A stretch of DNA of 64,000 nucleotides, taken from positions 1 to 64,000 of the forward strand of contig CAYPIY010000005.1 of the NCBI GenBank assembly GCA_964410965.1, written 5' to 3'. This document shows, piece by piece, positions 9,704 through 18,820 of this stretch. The DNA comes from JBBIRG01 sp964410965 (GTDB lineage Bacteria; CLD3; SB21; JBBIRG01). The position numbers and the translations under genes were made by a program. Numbering within the stretch: position 1 is the stretch's first letter; every line of letters starts with the position of its first letter. The notes beneath the pieces are model-generated. The model ran no database searches. It was given only the letters and a program-made list of their open reading frames with translations, and was not told where the DNA came from.

Positions 9704-10393
9704 TTGATAATGACTGTTTCGTGCATTATATTGCAGACCGCAATGAATATCAGATACTTCATCATCATGCGGCTCATCCTGTTTTTCGGTTTCCCTGTGT
9801 ACCGGCTTTGGTTCCTGACAATCCGTAAAAGATATCCCGGGATCCGTCTCGAAATGCCGGCTGTTATAGGATTCTGGCATTGTGACATTTTTATGGCGAT
9901 CGGCTGCATTCCCTTTATGACCGAGCCTGAAAAAACAGCCGCACTGGTCAGTCCCAGTCGTGACGGGGATTATCTGACCCTGTTTCTGAAGCGGCTCCGG
10001 TATCATGTAATCCGCGGATCTTCCTCTTCCGGGTCCGTACCCGGATTATGGGAAAGTCTCCGTCAGCTGCGGTCGGGAATTTCCCTCATGATCACGCCGG
10101 ACGGCCCGAAAGGACCGCACCAATCCATCAAGCCCGGTATCATAGAGTTATCCCGTATGTCCGGCTGTCCGGTCCGGTTGATGCATTTCAGGTATTCGCA
10201 TTGCTGGCGCCTGAAAAGCTGGGACCGGTTTGTCATTCCGAAACCGTTTTCGGAATGCATCATAACCGTATCCCCGCCGGTTTACGCGCAAAATTTCGCT
10301 GATGAAAATTCCCAGAACCGAATCCTACAAACGATGGAAGATTTGCTGCATGGCCGTTGTCCCGATCCAATCATGGAAAAACAGAAGCCTTAA
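9704..10393 (+). CDS. DUF374-family lysophospholipid acyltransferase-like protein
   Basis: A 229-residue, membrane-associated acyltransferase-like protein. The hydrophobic N-terminus (about 18-38) is followed by 'FWHCDIF' near residue 57, where the family has its HxxxxD-like motif, and by the diagnostic 'PDGPKGP' near residue 130. DUF374 proteins are LPLAT-type enzymes often located next to lipid A genes; here lpxK follows at once, so transfer of an acyl chain to a lipid A precursor is a reasonable inference. The start is uncertain: 9704, 9743 and 9767 are all possible and none has a clear ribosome-binding site. Confidence 0.8.
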   Translation: MIMTVSCIILQTAMNIRYFIIMRLILFFGFPVYRLWFLTIRKRYPGIRLEMPAVIGFWHCDIFMAIGCIPFMTEPEKTAALVSPSRDGDYLTLFLKRLRYHVIRGSSSSGSVPGLWESLRQLRSGISLMITPDGPKGPHQSIKPGIIELSRMSGCPVRLMHFRYSHCWRLKSWDRFVIPKPFSECIITVSPPVYAQNFADENSQNRILQTMEDLLHGRCPDPIMEKQKP

Positions 10394-10409
10394 GGGGATG
10401 GCCGGTGCG

Positions 10410-11507
10410 ATGACTGCGCCTCTCGTCTTGCTGCTGTACGTATACACGTCCGTCAGGCTGATGTTGTATCGGTTCGTTATCCGCAGGCGGCAGCCCGGTT
10501 TTCCCTCCATCATCATCGGCAGTGTTTTCGTCGGCGGCTCCGGAAAGACACCGCTGACGCATTATTTCGCCGTCGAATGCTTTCGCCGGGGTCTGTACCC
10601 TGTGGTCGTTTCGGGAGGATACCGAAAGCGGACGAAGGGCGTTACGGTGGTTTCCGACGGCTATCGGCTTCTCGCTGACGTTGAAAGCGCGGGCGATGAG
10701 GCCTATATGATGGCCCTGAAATTCCTCGAGGAATCCCTACGCATCCCCGTGATCTCCGGTAGGGACAGGCTGGAAGCTATCCGGCAGATCCACGGGCATT
10801 TTCCGTGCGACCTTGTCCTGCTTGACGACGGGCTGCAATTTCTAAAACTGAAAGCCCACGCGGAAATCGCAACCCTGGATCACAGCCAGTTTCGGAACCG
10901 GTTTTTATTCCTTCCCTGGGGATACATGCGCGATACATTCCGCCGTATCCGCTATCCGCATGCACTAGTAATCACCAAAATCCCTGACGGCCAAACATCC
11001 GGAGAAACAGCCCGCGCCAGGACCGGAAGTCTGATCCGGACAGAAACGGTACTTGACTCTTTATATAACCCTTACTATCTTAAAGAATGCTTCAGCAGGA
11101 GAAGAATTGATCCGCAAGAATTGACCGGGAAAAAAGCAGTCGCTTTTTCCGGATTGGGTCATAACCCTTCATTTACAGGAATGATGAAAGAAGTGACTAA
11201 CCGATTGCACGCCGAGCTGATAGACTTCATCGGATTCAATGACCATCACCGGTACACGGAAAAAGACTGCCGGCGGATTATCCGTTCCTATCCCGATGAT
11301 CCGGACACGATTTGGGTGACCACAGAAAAAGACGCGGTGAAACTTCACCCGGAATGGTTTCCAGAAAATATCCGTCCCAAAATATGGGTCCTGGTCAGCC
11401 GGATTGAAATCCCCGGTTTTTCGCCGTGGCTGGATTCCCTCCTTAGCCGTCTGCTTTCTGATTCCTGTTCAACCCCCCATTCACCGACCGGAACGACACC
11501 CTCATGA
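10410..11507 (+). CDS. lpxK: Tetraacyldisaccharide 4'-kinase
   Basis: LpxK phosphorylates the 4' position of the lipid A disaccharide precursor at the inner membrane using ATP. The N-terminal hydrophobic anchor is followed by the P-loop 'GGSGKTP' (about residues 42-48) and by the conserved 'LLDDGLQ' and 'NDHHRYT' motifs of the family. The frame opens at 10302, overlapping the upstream gene by 92 bases, but 10410 is preferred: AAGGGG lies 12 bases upstream and the protein then begins like other LpxK proteins just before the membrane anchor. Its stop codon overlaps the start of the response regulator (ATGA), implying translational coupling. Confidence 0.9.
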   Translation: MTAPLVLLLYVYTSVRLMLYRFVIRRRQPGFPSIIIGSVFVGGSGKTPLTHYFAVECFRRGLYPVVVSGGYRKRTKGVTVVSDGYRLLADVESAGDEAYMMALKFLEESLRIPVISGRDRLEAIRQIHGHFPCDLVLLDDGLQFLKLKAHAEIATLDHSQFRNRFLFLPWGYMRDTFRRIRYPHALVITKIPDGQTSGETARARTGSLIRTETVLDSLYNPYYLKECFSRRRIDPQELTGKKAVAFSGLGHNPSFTGMMKEVTNRLHAELIDFIGFNDHHRYTEKDCRRIIRSYPDDPDTIWVTTEKDAVKLHPEWFPENIRPKIWVLVSRIEIPGFSPWLDSLLSRLLSDSCSTPHSPTGTTPS

Positions 11508-12913
11508 ACGAGTCCAACGTCTCCAAGAAAGTCATTTTAGTTGTCGACGACGATAAGAACATCCTCCGCCTGATCCACGCTTATCTGGGCAAGGACGAAT
11601 ACAGGATCTACAACGCATCGGACAGCCATGAATGTTTTGATATGATTGAGCGCGAAAATCCGGATGTCATCCTTCTCGATCTGATGATCCCGGGGGTGGA
11701 CGGCATCGGCATCATGGAACGCGTGAAAAAATTCTACCCGCACATTCCCATCGTCATGATGAGCGCCCACGGTACGATCGAAACCGCCGTCGAATCCATG
11801 AAAGTGGGAGCGTTCGATTTCGTGACCAAGCCGTTTGAATCCAACCGACTGAAAGTCTCGATCCGCAACGCACTTCTGATGGGCACGCTGTCACAGGAAC
11901 TCCACCGCCTGAAATCAGAACTTTACCAGCAGCACGATTTCGGCAGCATTATCGGCCGGAGCGGCAAGATGCAGGAGATATACCGGATCCTGGAAAAAAT
12001 CACCCGAAGCAGCAATGTGACGGTGCTGATCATGGGCGAGAGCGGGACCGGCAAGGAACTGGTGGCCAAGGAAATCCACCTGCGCACCGCAAGCCGGAGC
12101 ATGAAACCGTTTATCGCGGTGAATTGCGCTGCACTCCCGGAGAGCCTCCTGGAAAGCGAATTGTTCGGCCACGAAAAAGGGTCATTCACGGGAGCGACAG
12201 AACGCCGCATCGGAAAGTTCGAACAGGCCAACGGCGGTACGATATTTCTCGACGAAATCGGCGAGATGACGCCGGCAACGCAGGCAAAACTGATGCGGGT
12301 ACTGCAGGAACGTGAACTCACACGGATCGGCGGCAGGGACCTGATCAAAGTGGATGTCCGGGTGGTTTCGGCGACCAACCGCGTACTGGAAGAAGCCGTG
12401 AAAAAAGGGCTGTTCCGCGAGGATTTATATTTCCGGCTCAGCGTATTCCCCGTCACTATCCCCTCGCTGCGCGACCGCAGGGAGGATATTCCCGTACTGG
12501 CGGCTTTCTTCATGGAACGATTCATCAAGAGGGAACGCAAGACCGAACTAAAATCCATCCATCACGCCGCCATGGAAGCGCTGGTCAGCTACCACTGGCC
12601 GGGAAATGTCCGGGAACTGGAAAACGCCATCGAGCGTGCGGTCATCATTTCCTCCGGCCCGGAGATCATGGCGGACGACCTCCCGCAAATGATCCAGACA
12701 TGGAGCCTTGAAAGGAAAAATCCATCTTCCGAGTCCTACATTCCCATGGAAGGCACGCTGGATGAGATCATAGAACGGGTGGAAGAAAAAGTCATCAAAA
12801 AAACTTTTGCCGACTGCCAGGGCAACATATCCGAAGTCGCACGGCGTCTGAATATCGGCCGCGCCACAATCTACCGTAAGGCCGAAAAGTACGGGCTGCC
12901 GATCAAGGAATAA
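11504..12913 (+). CDS. Sigma54-dependent NtrC-family response regulator
   Basis: A 469-residue enhancer-binding activator. Residues about 10-125 are a receiver domain with the acidic pocket VDDD, phospho-acceptor D59 (LLDL) and the conserved K in 'VTKPF'. The central AAA+ domain has Walker A GESGTGKE, the sigma54-contact loop GSFTGA, Walker B IFLDEIGE and the R-finger region 'LYFRLSVFPV'. The C-terminus has a Fis-type helix-turn-helix ('VARRLNIGRATIYRKAEKY'). It overlaps lpxK by four bases. No sensor kinase lies nearby, so the input signal is unknown; the position suggests envelope or lipid A related control, which is inference. Confidence 0.95.
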   Translation: MNESNVSKKVILVVDDDKNILRLIHAYLGKDEYRIYNASDSHECFDMIERENPDVILLDLMIPGVDGIGIMERVKKFYPHIPIVMMSAHGTIETAVESMKVGAFDFVTKPFESNRLKVSIRNALLMGTLSQELHRLKSELYQQHDFGSIIGRSGKMQEIYRILEKITRSSNVTVLIMGESGTGKELVAKEIHLRTASRSMKPFIAVNCAALPESLLESELFGHEKGSFTGATERRIGKFEQANGGTIFLDEIGEMTPATQAKLMRVLQERELTRIGGRDLIKVDVRVVSATNRVLEEAVKKGLFREDLYFRLSVFPVTIPSLRDRREDIPVLAAFFMERFIKRERKTELKSIHHAAMEALVSYHWPGNVRELENAIERAVIISSGPEIMADDLPQMIQTWSLERKNPSSESYIPMEGTLDEIIERVEEKVIKKTFADCQGNISEVARRLNIGRATIYRKAEKYGLPIKE

Positions 12914-12949
12914 AGCACCGTTGCGGTCGCAATCACCGGAGAAACATCC

Positions 12950-13783
12950 ATGAAAACACCCTCTAACCAGACTCCCCGACGCCCGGCGGTCGCAGGACAC
13001 TTCTATCCGGCCACCGAAAAGCAGCTGAGAGCCGATCTGGACCGCATGTTCCGAGATATCCAGCCCGAACCGGTCCGGGGCAACATACGGGGCCTGGTGT
13101 CGCCGCACGCGGGTTACATGTACTCAGGTTCCGTTGCCGCAGCCGCATACAAGATGCTTCATGGAAAAACTTTCGAAACCGTAGCCGTGATCGCACCCAG
13201 CCACCGCGACCCGTTCGCGGGGGTCTCCGTCTATGCCGGCAGCTATTCCACTCCCATGGGAACCATTCCGCCGGATCTTCAGGTCATTGAACGGCTGGCC
13301 GAACAGTCGGATGTCATAAAAAAATCCGAACTCGGTCACCGCGATGAACACTCGCTTGAAGTACAACTCCCTTTCCTGCAATACTGCCTGAAAGATTTCC
13401 GTCTGGTCCCGCTGGTGATGGGCTCCCAGAACTGGAATACCTGCTCTTTGCTGGGTCAGGCGCTGGCTGACACTTTGGATCCGCAAAAAAGCCTCATTAT
13501 CGCCAGCAGCGACCTTTCGCACTATCATGATCAGTCCACGGCCAACCGGCTCGACCGGTATCTCATTGACGCTTTCAACGCATTCGATGCCAGAAGGCTG
13601 TACGACGATGTCTTTTCGGGCAAATGCGAAGCCTGCGGAGCCGGGCCGATCATCTCCGCAATGATTGCTGCAGGGAAATCAGGCGCGAAAAACGCCAAAG
13701 TCATCTGCTATCAGACTTCCGGTGAGGTGTCCGGGGATTACAGCCAGGTGGTCGGATATCTTGCGGGCATCCTGTACGGGTAA
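12950..13783 (+). CDS. amrB: MEMO1-family protein (AmmeMemoRadiSam system protein B)
   Basis: A 277-residue protein of the MEMO family, structurally related to class III dioxygenases. Family motifs are visible: 'RRPAVAGHFYPA' at the N-terminus, 'SPHAGYMYSG' (His ligand), 'DEHSLEVQLPFLQ', and 'ASSDLSHYHD' with the second metal-site region. GGAGA lies eight bases before the ATG. The usual partners, an AMMECR1 protein and a radical SAM protein, are not in this window. It follows the response regulator by 36 bases and may be co-transcribed. The biochemical role of bacterial MEMO proteins is not settled. Confidence 0.88.
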   Translation: MKTPSNQTPRRPAVAGHFYPATEKQLRADLDRMFRDIQPEPVRGNIRGLVSPHAGYMYSGSVAAAAYKMLHGKTFETVAVIAPSHRDPFAGVSVYAGSYSTPMGTIPPDLQVIERLAEQSDVIKKSELGHRDEHSLEVQLPFLQYCLKDFRLVPLVMGSQNWNTCSLLGQALADTLDPQKSLIIASSDLSHYHDQSTANRLDRYLIDAFNAFDARRLYDDVFSGKCEACGAGPIISAMIAAGKSGAKNAKVICYQTSGEVSGDYSQVVGYLAGILYG

Positions 13784-13816
13784 ACAAAACGAATTTACTA
13801 AAGGAAAGCATCCAAT

Positions 13817-14293
13817 ATGCAAAGTATCATACCGGCATTGCTGACGCTGCATATCTTCGGCGTCGTATTCTGGATGGGAGGCACTCTGGTTCAGTACATA
13901 TTTCTCCTGCAGGGTTACACCGGAGGAAATCGGGATCAGCTGCGGTACAGCGTAAAACTGACGCAAAAAATCTACACCCTCATGATCTGGCATGGCATGG
14001 CCCTTGTCGTTCTCAGCGGCCTTACCCTGTTGTTGCTGTTCGGACTGGAATGGCTCCGGCCGCGGGGTTTCGTTCATTTTAAGATTGTCATCGCGATGAT
14101 CCTGGTGATCATCACGGTTATCGGCCGGAAGAAATTCGCTTTCATCCGGAAACTGGCGGAGCGGGAAAATCCGGATCCGGAAGATGAGGTGCGGCTGAAC
14201 GAAGTCCTGAAAACCTGGCGGATACTGATCATTACCGGGCTGACCGGCCTCGGATGCGTAGTTGTTCTCGGAATTTTCAAGTTTGGTTTTTAG
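13817..14293 (+). CDS. Four-helix integral membrane protein, CopD/HemJ-like
   Basis: A 158-residue protein with four predicted membrane helices (about 3-28, 52-75, 85-106, 132-155). His residues lie in membrane segments ('LTLHIFGVVFWMGG' and 'MIWHGMALV'), a pattern shared with CopD-like and HemJ-like proteins that can bind heme. AAAGGAAA precedes the ATG. It lies 33 bases after the MEMO-family gene. The family assignment is tentative; the heme link is inference from the His pattern only. Confidence 0.65.
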   Translation: MQSIIPALLTLHIFGVVFWMGGTLVQYIFLLQGYTGGNRDQLRYSVKLTQKIYTLMIWHGMALVVLSGLTLLLLFGLEWLRPRGFVHFKIVIAMILVIITVIGRKKFAFIRKLAERENPDPEDEVRLNEVLKTWRILIITGLTGLGCVVVLGIFKFGF

Positions 14294-14319
14294 AAAGTTA
14301 CAGTGTGAATGTTGAACCG

Positions 14320-14348
14320 TTTTCAGCATAAAGACAGGACTGTATAAT
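14320..14348 (+). promoter_or_regulatory. Candidate promoter for the MuiA-family gene
   Basis: TTTTCA, a 17-base spacer and a perfect TATAAT end 19 bases before the ATG at 14368. The predicted leader is short but contains an AAGGAG ribosome-binding site. Confidence 0.45.
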
Positions 14349-14367
14349 AACAAAAAAGGAGAACACC

Positions 14368-16077
14368 ATGAGAGCCGTGATGCTGTTTGTCATGCTGTGC
14401 TGGATTGCCCTGCCGGCTTCCGCCCAGCAAAAAAACCTCAAGTCCGACGTCAGCGCCGTAACGGTATACAGCGACCGCGCCACCGTCACAAGGAGCGCGT
14501 CCCTCCAGCTCAGCGAAGGTGATTATGAATTCGCCTTCGGCGACCTGCCCTATTCCCTGGATGACCAGTCCTTTCGTGTCGAAGGCTCAGGCACCGCCAA
14601 GGCGAAAATTTCCGAGATCAAGATTGAGACGGTTTACATCGACACTCTCCCCAAAAACGCGATGAAAGAACTTCAGGAACAGATGAACACCCTGCTGGAA
14701 GAAGAAAGGGTCGTAACCGACCGGATCACGCTGCTGACCAAGGAGAAAGATTTCCTGGACCTGATTAAAATCAACGCCACCGCAACTTCGCAGGGGTCCA
14801 AAGAAACGGTACGGCCTACCATTGACGAATGGACAAGGCTTTTCGGTTTTTATGACCTGAATTTTGAGAAAGTCAACCAGGAACTGCGGGCCCTGGACAA
14901 GAAGAAAACGGACATCGCCAGGAAAAAATCCGTCCTGCAGCAACAGATCAATCAGGTGTCGGGTTATTCGAAACTGACGCGCAAAAAGGCCGTGGTGACA
15001 CTGACCGTCACCCGTGCAGGCACGATGAAATTTGACCTATCCTACGTGATCACGGGCGCGCGGTGGTATCCTTATTATGACGTCAGGGTTTCCCAGGAAG
15101 ACCAGGCCGTCGAATTCACCTATTACGCGATGATCTCACAGAACACCGGCGAAGACTGGAAAGACGTAAACCTTTCGATCTCGACCGCCCGGCCGAACAT
15201 TTCCGGTTCCGCGCCGACACTCAGCGCATGGTATCTGAACGTGTACACGCCGACCTACAAGTATGCCGACAAAGCAAAAAAATCCAGGGAATCCTACGGT
15301 TCGGGCGTCCGCTCGTTCTCCAAGCAGGAATCCGCCAAAGAGGAAAGCGCCGATGAATTGTCAGCTAGCGGCGCCGTGTCCGAAGGATTACTTGATTTTG
15401 AAACCACCTCCGTTGAACAACGATCCACTTCGGTGGTGTTCAATGTCAAGAAACCCGCCACCATTCCCGCCGACCAGTACGACCATAAGGTAACGATTGC
15501 CATCGAGAAACTGCAGTCCTCCTTTGAATACGCGTCCGTTCCCAAAATCGCGCCCCATGCCTTCCTCACCGGACGGATCGAAAACACCACCGATGTGCCT
15601 TTCCTTGCCGGCAACATGAACATTTTCTTCGGCAACAGTTTCGTCGGAACGTCTTCCCTGGAGACGATCATCCCGACGGAAAAATTCAACGTTTCCCTCG
15701 GCATTGACGACGGCATCCGGATCAAGCGTGAACAGATCCGCGATTACAAGGCGGAAACGGGCCTGTTCTCGAAGAGCACCAAAAAGACCTACGAATACAA
15801 AATCACGGTCGAAAGCTTCAAGAAATCCGAGGATACTATAAAACTTCGCGATCAGTTCCCGATCCCCCAGGATGAACGCATTAAGGTTGAAGCTGTACTT
15901 CCGAACTTCGAGAAAAAAGACCAGACCATCGCTTCTGTTCCGAACGGAGTTGTTGAAAAGCTTTACAACAATGTCGTGGAATGGAGACTTCGCATCAAAC
16001 CGAAAGAAAAAATCGAACTCAGGATCAAATATACGGTTGAATACCCGAGAGAACTCCGGATCGAGGGACTGGAATAG
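14368..16077 (+). CDS. MuiA-family (mucoidy inhibitor A) exported protein
   Basis: A 569-residue protein with a signal peptide (about 1-20, ending PASAQQ). The N-terminal segment 'VSAVTVYSDRATVTRSA' is the conserved opening of the DUF4140/DUF4139 family. A central coiled coil (about 95-200, rich in E, K and Q heptads) is followed by the beta-rich DUF4139 domain to the C-terminus. Members are predicted envelope proteins; the name derives from an effect on mucoid colony form, and the molecular function is unknown. AAAAAGGAGA precedes the ATG. It has its own promoter and terminator and so appears monocistronic. Confidence 0.88.
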   Translation: MRAVMLFVMLCWIALPASAQQKNLKSDVSAVTVYSDRATVTRSASLQLSEGDYEFAFGDLPYSLDDQSFRVEGSGTAKAKISEIKIETVYIDTLPKNAMKELQEQMNTLLEEERVVTDRITLLTKEKDFLDLIKINATATSQGSKETVRPTIDEWTRLFGFYDLNFEKVNQELRALDKKKTDIARKKSVLQQQINQVSGYSKLTRKKAVVTLTVTRAGTMKFDLSYVITGARWYPYYDVRVSQEDQAVEFTYYAMISQNTGEDWKDVNLSISTARPNISGSAPTLSAWYLNVYTPTYKYADKAKKSRESYGSGVRSFSKQESAKEESADELSASGAVSEGLLDFETTSVEQRSTSVVFNVKKPATIPADQYDHKVTIAIEKLQSSFEYASVPKIAPHAFLTGRIENTTDVPFLAGNMNIFFGNSFVGTSSLETIIPTEKFNVSLGIDDGIRIKREQIRDYKAETGLFSKSTKKTYEYKITVESFKKSEDTIKLRDQFPIPQDERIKVEAVLPNFEKKDQTIASVPNGVVEKLYNNVVEWRLRIKPKEKIELRIKYTVEYPRELRIEGLE

Positions 16078-16100
16078 TCCTAAGAAAACCCGTACATTCA

Positions 16101-16139
16101 AACGCCTGTGATCAAGGATTTACCTTAATCACAGGCGTT
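16101..16139. terminator. Bidirectional hairpin between convergent genes
   Basis: A perfect 12-bp stem (AACGCCTGTGAT/ATCACAGGCGTT) encloses a 15-base loop that can itself pair through AAGG/CCTT. It lies between the convergent MuiA-family gene and the gene ending at 16161. There is no long T-tract on either side, so termination efficiency is uncertain. Confidence 0.65.
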
Positions 16140-16160
16140 CTGATTAGAAAGCGGATGATC

Positions 16161-17036
16161 TTATTCCAGATATGCTTTGCTGATATTCATCGTAAAATGA
16201 CGGTCCCAGGTATCTTTGATCCGGCCATCCAGCAGCCGGTATATCCTGGGGGGCTCATTTCCGATCAGCGAGAAAAACTCATTTTCTGAAATCATCCGGT
16301 ACGGAAATCCGGACTGTGCTTTCTTAAAAAACGGGTCCACCTGTTCAGGTTCTCCCATGATCAGGCAAAACAGTTCGGGCAGTTTTTTATGATTTTCCTT
16401 ATACAGCAATCCCATCTCATAAGCCGTCTGCTGGCAGTGTTCGCAATCGAGGTTGAATACCGCCACCAGTTTTTCCCCCTTGTTCAGATCCACCACTCCG
16501 AATCCACTGAAGGATGTATATCCGGAAAACTGCGTGGTATGCACCGGGCGGACCGGCGAATAAACAAAGACAGCGATTGTGCAGACAGCCAGCACAGCGG
16601 CGGAAGCGGCCCACCGGACTTTGGTCACGGGAGTACCGACCAATACTAAAACGGTCATGGCAATCAGAACAAGATTTTTCAGGATCGACTCAAACGGCGT
16701 CATCCGGACCATCTCGCCGAAGCACCCGCAGTCCTCCATTTCAGTCCTGAATAGCGCAAAATAGGCAAGATACAGGGTAAATCCGGTAAGTGTCGCCAGG
16801 ATCAGCGGGAGAATCAGCCTTTTCAGGCCTGCGCTGAAAAAGCAGGACGCGCCAAGGAACAGCTCAAACCCGATCAGCAGCCGCGCCAGGTATCCCGCGA
16901 TCTGACGGTCGCCTGCGATCCCTTGTTCTATGATACTGATCTCAAAAACGCCGGTCGCGACCAGTTTTGAAACGGCAGACACAATAAATACCGCACCGAG
17001 AAAATACTGAACAAATCTGATGAACATGGTTTTCAT
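16161..17036 (-). CDS. DoxX/MauE-like membrane protein fused to a thioredoxin-like domain
   Basis: A 291-residue protein. Residues 1-140 form about four membrane helices of the DoxX/MauE type with the conserved 'DCGCFG' near residue 102. After a further helix (about 143-162) comes a periplasmic thioredoxin-like domain with 'NLDCEHCQQ' near residue 198, a CxxC active-site pair. This domain order matches the Bacteroidota BT_3928-like family. The likely role is redox exchange across the inner membrane, with electrons passed from the membrane cysteines to the periplasmic CxxC; that is inference. It follows the phosphatase gene by 25 bases and is probably the last gene of that operon. Confidence 0.8.
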   Translation of the reverse strand: MKTMFIRFVQYFLGAVFIVSAVSKLVATGVFEISIIEQGIAGDRQIAGYLARLLIGFELFLGASCFFSAGLKRLILPLILATLTGFTLYLAYFALFRTEMEDCGCFGEMVRMTPFESILKNLVLIAMTVLVLVGTPVTKVRWAASAAVLAVCTIAVFVYSPVRPVHTTQFSGYTSFSGFGVVDLNKGEKLVAVFNLDCEHCQQTAYEMGLLYKENHKKLPELFCLIMGEPEQVDPFFKKAQSGFPYRMISENEFFSLIGNEPPRIYRLLDGRIKDTWDRHFTMNISKAYLE

Positions 17037-17061
17037 ATCCGGTTACCCGTTTTGATGAATG

Positions 17062-18807
17062 TTAAAATTTTCTTTTCAGCACCACCACCGTAATGTCATC
17101 CGACTGGGGCGTGTTGCCCGCAAATTTACTGACCGACGCAACGATTCGTTCCGTCAGATCCTGCGCTCCGCACTCATGATGTACTGCAATGAGTTCTTCC
17201 AGCCTTGGCTCCTCATACTGATTCCCGTCCTCATTCATTGCTTCGGTGACACCGTCAGTAAACATGACAATGCTTTCTCCCGGCCCAAACGATACTGTAT
17301 CCTGTTCATAACCCACATCGGGCAGCATACCCAGGATCAGCCCTCCCTTGTCAAGCGTCTGCAGTGCGCTTCCTGTTTTCACAAAGTAGGGAGGGTTGTG
17401 GCCGGCATTGACGTAAGTGAATGTCCCTGCTGAAATATCCAGTATACCCCCGAAAAACGTGATGAATTTGTCAGATCCCGTATTCATAAAAATGATGTTA
17501 TTGATCCTCGCGACCAGCCGGTCGAATGCCCTGACCTCCGGACTGAGCGCAAGCAGGCCGGCCTGCAGGTTACTCATGAGCAACGACGCGGGAACGCCTT
17601 TACCGGAAACGTCCGCGACCGCGATTATGTAATGGCTTTCGTCGATCCGGATGATGTCAAAATAATCCCCCCCGACCTGCTTGGATGAAATGTTGACTCC
17701 GAACACTTCAAAGGGCGCGATGTCGGGAAAGGACTTGGGAAGCAGGCCGATCTGAATCTGGCGGGCCAGTTCCAGTTCCTCCTCGAGCCGCTTGCGTTCC
17801 AGCGAATCCTCGAACAGCCAGGCGTTTTCAAGCGACAGCATCGCCTGAATGCCCAGCGTATACAGGAAATTCAGGTCATCATCGGAAAGCGATTGCCGGG
17901 TCATCCGGGTTCCCGTCAGAAGAATGCCCTTCGTCCGGTCCTGCGACCTCATCGGAATCACAGCCTGGACATCATGATCCAGAAGAAAAGAATTCAGTTC
18001 ACCGTGTTCGCCCTCTTCCACATGATACGGATGCGAAATACTGAACAGCCGTTCATAATGATGGGGCTGAAAAGGCATGGCGTGAAATCCTTTCAGGTCG
18101 GCAGTGTCCGCCTGTTCATTTCTCCGGACAAGAACGATATATTTATTGATCATCATTTCGCCCATGAGGCCGTAACTGAGAAGTTTGATTATTTTTCCGG
18201 AATCCAGGGTTGCCTGCAGCCCCTTGCCGATATCAAACAACGTGTTGAGTTCCTGGATTTTCTTGTCCAGTTGTTTGTTCACTTTTTGCAATTCGTCGAA
18301 TACAATGCCGTTCTGGATGCTGGTCGCGGCGATATTGCAGATGGAGGTAAGAAACTCGATTTCACTTTCGGTGTATCTGCCGCCGGCTAATTTTTTTCCG
18401 TAGGCAATCAGCCCGAATACATCATTCCGCAGGGTAACCGGCAGAAAAAGACGGATGTCAAATTGCACAAAAAACTCCATCCAGGCCTCCGTCTGCCCGG
18501 CCTCTTCCGCCAGAAAAGGCCTGAACGGTAAGTCAGGAATGGTCAATCGTTTTCCGATCAGTTCCCGGGAAAGCCCCTTCAAAGTAAAAACTTCAAAGAT
18601 CCGGTCTCCCCGGTGCAGCAGAAATATTCCCTTGCCGATCATCATCCGGCCCATGGGTGACAGAAGAATGTTGTCGGCGATCGAGACCAGATTCAGGGAT
18701 GAATTCAGCATCTGGTTGATTTCAAACAGGGCGGAAAGCTCTAGAAGTTTTTTCTCGAGTTCGTCATGTATCCCGTCCGTATGGGGATGGATATGCTCGT
18801 CGCTCAT
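17062..18807 (-). CDS. GAF-GAF PP2C/SpoIIE-type protein phosphatase (RsbU-like)
   Basis: A 581-residue cytoplasmic regulator. A short N-terminal coiled coil leads to two GAF-like sensor domains (about 25-185 and 200-330), a linker helix ('ELELARQIQIGLLP') and a C-terminal PP2C/SpoIIE phosphatase domain (about 349-581). The metal-binding motifs are present: 'GGDYFDI', 'VADVSGKG', 'GHNPP', 'FTDGVTEA' and 'SDDITVVV'. Such enzymes dephosphorylate anti-sigma antagonists (STAS proteins) in partner-switching. No STAS or anti-sigma kinase gene is visible here. The start at 18807 is chosen because AAAGGG lies eight bases upstream; the ATG at 18846 has no such site and lies inside the preceding small gene. 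Confidence 0.9.
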   Translation of the reverse strand: MSDEHIHPHTDGIHDELEKKLLELSALFEINQMLNSSLNLVSIADNILLSPMGRMMIGKGIFLLHRGDRIFEVFTLKGLSRELIGKRLTIPDLPFRPFLAEEAGQTEAWMEFFVQFDIRLFLPVTLRNDVFGLIAYGKKLAGGRYTESEIEFLTSICNIAATSIQNGIVFDELQKVNKQLDKKIQELNTLFDIGKGLQATLDSGKIIKLLSYGLMGEMMINKYIVLVRRNEQADTADLKGFHAMPFQPHHYERLFSISHPYHVEEGEHGELNSFLLDHDVQAVIPMRSQDRTKGILLTGTRMTRQSLSDDDLNFLYTLGIQAMLSLENAWLFEDSLERKRLEEELELARQIQIGLLPKSFPDIAPFEVFGVNISSKQVGGDYFDIIRIDESHYIIAVADVSGKGVPASLLMSNLQAGLLALSPEVRAFDRLVARINNIIFMNTGSDKFITFFGGILDISAGTFTYVNAGHNPPYFVKTGSALQTLDKGGLILGMLPDVGYEQDTVSFGPGESIVMFTDGVTEAMNEDGNQYEEPRLEELIAVHHECGAQDLTERIVASVSKFAGNTPQSDDITVVVLKRKF

Positions 18808-18820
18808 CGGGAGTTCCCTT

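Noticed and set aside
15388..16101. A 237-codon minus-strand frame inside the MuiA-family gene
   Set aside because: No recognisable motif and fully covered by a well-supported gene.
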